From Uloborus plumipes (taxonomy: Eukaryota; Arthropoda; Arachnida; Araneae; Uloboridae): a DNA stretch of 64,000 bases. The position numbers and the translations under genes were made by a program. The DNA is taken from NCBI GenBank assembly GCA_038373865.1, contig JAXGGA010003455.1:1-64000 (forward strand). Direction: 5' to 3'. Shown one piece after another: positions 60,336-64,000 of the stretch (position 1 is its first letter; every line of letters starts with the position of its first letter). The notes below the pieces were generated by a model, which worked only from the letters and a program-made list of their open reading frames with translations, was not told the origin of the DNA and searched no databases.

Positions 60336-60964
60336 CAGGGTGTCCACTCCAATCGTGGACCAATAGCTAATTTCTAAACCGTTAGAGATAAGCATATAGT
60401 TTATTTATGAAAAAATCTCCAAATTACGAAAGGAATTTTGGGTCTATTCAATGTTTTTCAAAAAATCAAATTTTGAAAGAGTTACGAAATTTAAATTTTT
60501 ATACAGCCCCCCAGTCCTATCAATCATATTTAGTAAAAAAAAAAAAAAAAAAATCACCGTTCTACCACAAAAATTGACCGAGTTATGACGTTTTGAAAAA
60601 TCAAGATTTTGCTTTATTTCATGACATCATCGAGAGATCGCTTAAGGGACCGTATGCGAAATTCTTCAAAATCTTGATTTTTCAAAACGTCATAACTCGG
60701 TCAATTTTTGTCGTAGAGCAGTGATTTTTTTTAAGTTTTAAACGTTACAGTGTCAAGAATGTTTTACTAAACATGATTGATAGGACTGGGGGGCTGTATA
60801 AAAATTTAAATTTCGTAACTCTTTCAAAATTTGATTTTTTGAAAAACATTGAATAGACCCAAAATTCCTTTCGTAATTTGGAGATTTTTTCCTAAATAAA
60901 CTATATGCTTATCTCTAACGGTTTAGAAATTAGCTATTGGTCTACGATTGGAGTGGACACCCTG
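60336..60964. mobile_element. Palindromic Tc1/mariner-type MITE, 629 bp
   Basis: CAGGGTGTCCACTCCAATCG and its reverse complement at the ends, in a TATATA context with TA duplication. The arms stay complementary for about 280 bases each, leaving a short loop near 60620-60655. Confidence 0.85.
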
Positions 60965-62767
60965 TATATAAAAATGGATGGATGTGTGTTCCAAATACAA
61001 ATCCAGTTTTCGTCGGATTTTCATCAAGTTTGGCACAGAGGTTCCTTAATGCACATGAATTCACATAGGTGGAATAAAATTGAAATTTTAAAAAAATCCA
61101 AAAAGCTCAAAATTCAAAATTTTTTGTCTCAAAAGGGCCACTTTCTTTCAATTTTGAATGTATAGAGCAGTGTTTCCCAACCTTTTCCACATCGTGACCT
61201 CTTTTTCATCAACTAAACAATCTGCGACCCCATGTTTTCCACAAATCCCCATATTTATATACATATGTGTATGTGTGTGTGTGCGTGTGTGTGTGTGTGC
61301 GCGCGTGCAGGTATTACGCTTATTTTAACGTGATAATTTAACTGCTTGAAATATTTTATTTATGCATAATGGATAGCACAAAATGATTGCAAAAATAAGC
61401 AGGAGATAGTTACTATAATGTTAAATACATATTTCAACACTTTCAAAACTCTTCTGCTCCTGCAACGGCGAATGCAGAATTTGTTTTTGGAGGAGGATGT
61501 TGTGATTGAAAAAAAAAAAAATCGTCTTCGTACCTCCAAATGTCATTCAAGTCAGTAAAGATGTTTTTTCAACACGACCGTCGCAATGTCAAATTACTGG
61601 CGGTTGGCATTTTTCAATCCCTCAATTGTTTTCAAACTTATATATGGACGGTTCAAAGTGAAAATAAGCCATTTCATCCTAGAAATAACAGTCAGATATT
61701 CATCCTACGGTTGTTTTGAGGCAACGACAATGGCGTACAAGTACATAGCATCGGCAGCCCCCACGGCGTACGGGATTTGATGGTGTACGATCCAGAAAAA
61801 TAATACTATGAATTACAAGGGATTTTTTTTTTTATGATTTAATAAGGAAAGGGGGGGGGGGGCGTACCGCGTACTTACAAATCTTGCGGAGGGTGCGCCT
61901 AAGTCTATGTACGCTACTATACGACGATGTAGCAAGGGAGAAGGTTAGCTTTTAGGAGGGGGGGGGGGATTTCTATGGGCAAACAAATCAAGATAACTTC
62001 ATTATAGCGGAGAAAAAGAATGAACAGTATGAGCTGATAGTAGTGAGTTTAATATTCACGAGAGTCCTCTCCCGAAAAAAATCGTAATTGTAGTCCTAAA
62101 ATTGCAGTTCAGACGATCGCTATAGTTGGGGGGCAAAACCTAACCTGACAGCGTTGGGGAGGCTACGCAGATCCTATTCACAGTGAGATATACTGATGTC
62201 CAGTGCAGCCCTTATTTCGTTTATATTAGGCTTTGATTTTAAAATGTTCAATGTAATTTGTCAAGTGCACGCGGGGCGAAGTGGATGGGGCAAAGTGAAA
62301 TAGTTCATTTCGTTTACTTATTCATTCTTTTAGAAAATACCGAAGTATTTCTTTATTTAAAAATTTATTTACATGCTTTTACTTAATTAAAGAGTAAATA
62401 AAGTGAATAATTAACTCATTTTCGTATTCATTCTCGATTTTATTCACTCATTTATCTTTTCTCACGTATTAATTAATTCTTTAATTCATTTGGTTTTTTT
62501 TCATTAATAATTATTTTTTTCGTGTATTCAAGCATTCATTTGATGGAAATTACTGTTAATCGTCGAATAGAAAATTTTTCGTAACTACAATATTTTGTTT
62601 TTCACTCTTCCGCATGATTTTTTGAGGTGAGATTTTTCCACATTTTTTTGAAAGTACAAAATAATGGCCAAAGAAGATGAAAAATAATATTTCAACGAAA
62701 GTTTTTTTTCAAAATACATTTTTCGTTCTTTATGTACAATAATTTTTAGAACAAATTTTCCATTTTT
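60965..62767. other. Intergenic between MITE and inverted array
   Basis: Contains the (TG)n tract, G runs at about 61851-61862 and 61959-61969, and no coding content I can support. Confidence 0.4.
61262..61311 (+). repeat. (TG)n microsatellite
   Basis: Alternating TG with GCGCGTG interruptions over about 50 bases. Just before it, CAGTGTTTCCCAACCTTTT at 61169 looks like a lone hAT end without a visible partner. Confidence 0.8.
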
Positions 62768-63560
62768 AGCCTACTTTCCCGTTAAAAATAAACGAAAGAC
62801 GAAAAGAGTGTTAAAAGTGGCTTAATGCATCCAAAAAATGTCGCCAAATCCAAAAAATATTGCCAAGTCCAAAAAAAAGTCAAAAAGAAACAAATAAGAA
62901 AAATTAATATTGAAAAATTAAAAATTGGAAAGTAGGGTATTGAGATGGGGACTTTGTGTGTGGGTCTGTCTGTCCCCGCCCCCCCCCCCCCCCCCAATAA
63001 CTTTTGAATGAACATTCCGATTTGAACAAACTTTTTTTTGTTGGAAAGATCTCGGCGAGTACAGCTCATTCCCATGATTTTTCGATTTGAACAATTTTTG
63101 GTTCAACTTTGAACCGTTCAAATAACCTGCACCGCGATATACTAACTTTTTAGTGAACAGTCCGATTTGAATAAACTTTTTTTTGTTCGAAAAATCTTAC
63201 CAAGGATACTTCATTCCTGTATTTACATTTCCGATGTGAACAATTTTTCGTTCAACATTAAACCGTTTAAACAAGCTGTCACCCCTAATAACTTTTGAGT
63301 GAACAGACCGATTTAAACGAACTTTTTTTTAATTCGAAGGATCTCGGCAAGGATACTTCATTACCGTATTTAATTTTCAATTTGAACACTTTTTTTGTTC
63401 AACATTGAACCGTTCAAGTAACCTTCGCCCACCTAATAACTTTTAATTGAACCGTCCGAATTGAATAAACATTTTTTTTGTTCGAAAGATCTCGGAGAGG
63501 CTCATTCCCATATTTCGTGTTTTGATTTGAACCATTTAACGTTCAATGTTGAACCGTTCA
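62768..63560 (-). repeat. Inverted second copy of the 146-bp array and its flank
   Basis: GCCTACTTTCCCGTTAAAA at 62768, the TTAATGCATCCAAAAAA flank, the C run and about four array units are the reverse complement of the 59250-59700 sequence. No protein is encoded; short open frames here are repeats translated. Confidence 0.8.
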
Positions 63561-64000
63561 GAAAAAAACTTAACAGTAGTGCCTACGGGGAAATTTTTAA
63601 GTTGGATGTTGATCCTGGACTTACAGGTGGATTTCCTTCAAACTAACTTTGTATGAAAACAGTTTTGATAAATAATGTATTGTAAAGTACTTTTCTGAAT
63701 AATCTTTTGTGAGGACTCTGATTCCGACTTTGACTCCGCAAACATGGCGGAAATGCAGGCTCAGAAAAAAATGACTGACTGTGCAGACGATTTTTTGTTT
63801 ATTTGTTTTATTTTATTTATTTATTTTTATTATTATTATTATTTTTTTTTTGGCAGACGATTTGTTTTTTGTAACAAAAATGTTTCATTCATGAGAGCAT
63901 TTTATTCTTTATTTATATTTAACAACTGACAACAGATTAAAAATAAAATTCGAGATATTTTATTAACGAACGAGTTTTTTTTTTTTTCTTTTTTTCTTTC

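Noticed and set aside
1..64000. tRNA, rRNA and snRNA genes
   Set aside because: No cloverleaf, rRNA core or snRNA sequence was recognised by eye; a covariance-model scan would be decisive.

Overview
This is a eukaryotic nuclear window. It is AT-rich, genes are split by GT-AG introns up to about 8 kb, homopolymer and poly-G/poly-C runs are common, and cut-and-paste DNA transposons with clean target-site duplications are dense. Gene content and transposon flora suggest an arthropod, perhaps a chelicerate such as a spider; that assignment is inference and no species is claimed. Almost all short open frames are noise. I found two host genes, both on the minus strand, and one retroelement fragment.

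Gene 1 (43023 down to 2256) is a 14-exon gene assembled by hand from splice sites, reading phase and homology. Its C-terminal half is HOIL-1/RBCK1: a ubiquitin-like domain followed by a complete RING1-IBR-RING2 module ending in the family's C-terminal His. In phase upstream of this lie a CAP-Gly domain, most like the third CAP-Gly of CYLD as recalled, and a roughly 690-codon low-complexity region with two basic/proline motifs. All 13 junctions agree in phase and give about 1313 codons, provided one extra base in exon 5 is discounted. A CAP-Gly-UBL-RBR protein would join, in one chain, a domain from the deubiquitinase that removes linear ubiquitin chains to a subunit of the ligase complex that makes them. 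This is the most interesting candidate in the window.

Gene 2 (55420 to 51707) is a 1237-codon uninterrupted frame of unknown function. It carries two R-x4-H motifs of the type seen in HEPN domains. It may have a short extra N-terminal extension or an upstream exon.

Mobile DNA. Gene 1 introns and the intergenic regions hold several hAT-type elements with exact 8-bp duplications (4510-5309, 8445-10984, 19046-20221, 33293-33717, 44130-45202), plus hAT-like elements without a clean duplication. They also hold a 1.68-kb near-perfect palindrome with CACTG ends and TTA duplications, a 629-bp palindromic MITE with TA duplications, a cluster of five PIF/Harbinger-like MITEs sharing TTA/TAA junctions, pogo/Tigger-like and piggyBac-like remnants, and a 146-bp tandem array split by a 5'-truncated Penelope-like retroelement with a GIY-YIG endonuclease.

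Layout: 1-2255 downstream of gene 1, nothing supported; 2256-43023 gene 1; 43024-51706 intergenic transposon graveyard; 51707-55487 gene 2; 55488-57328 intergenic; 57329-59699 repeat-array element with the Penelope insertion; 59700-64000 MITE, microsatellite and an inverted second copy of the array.
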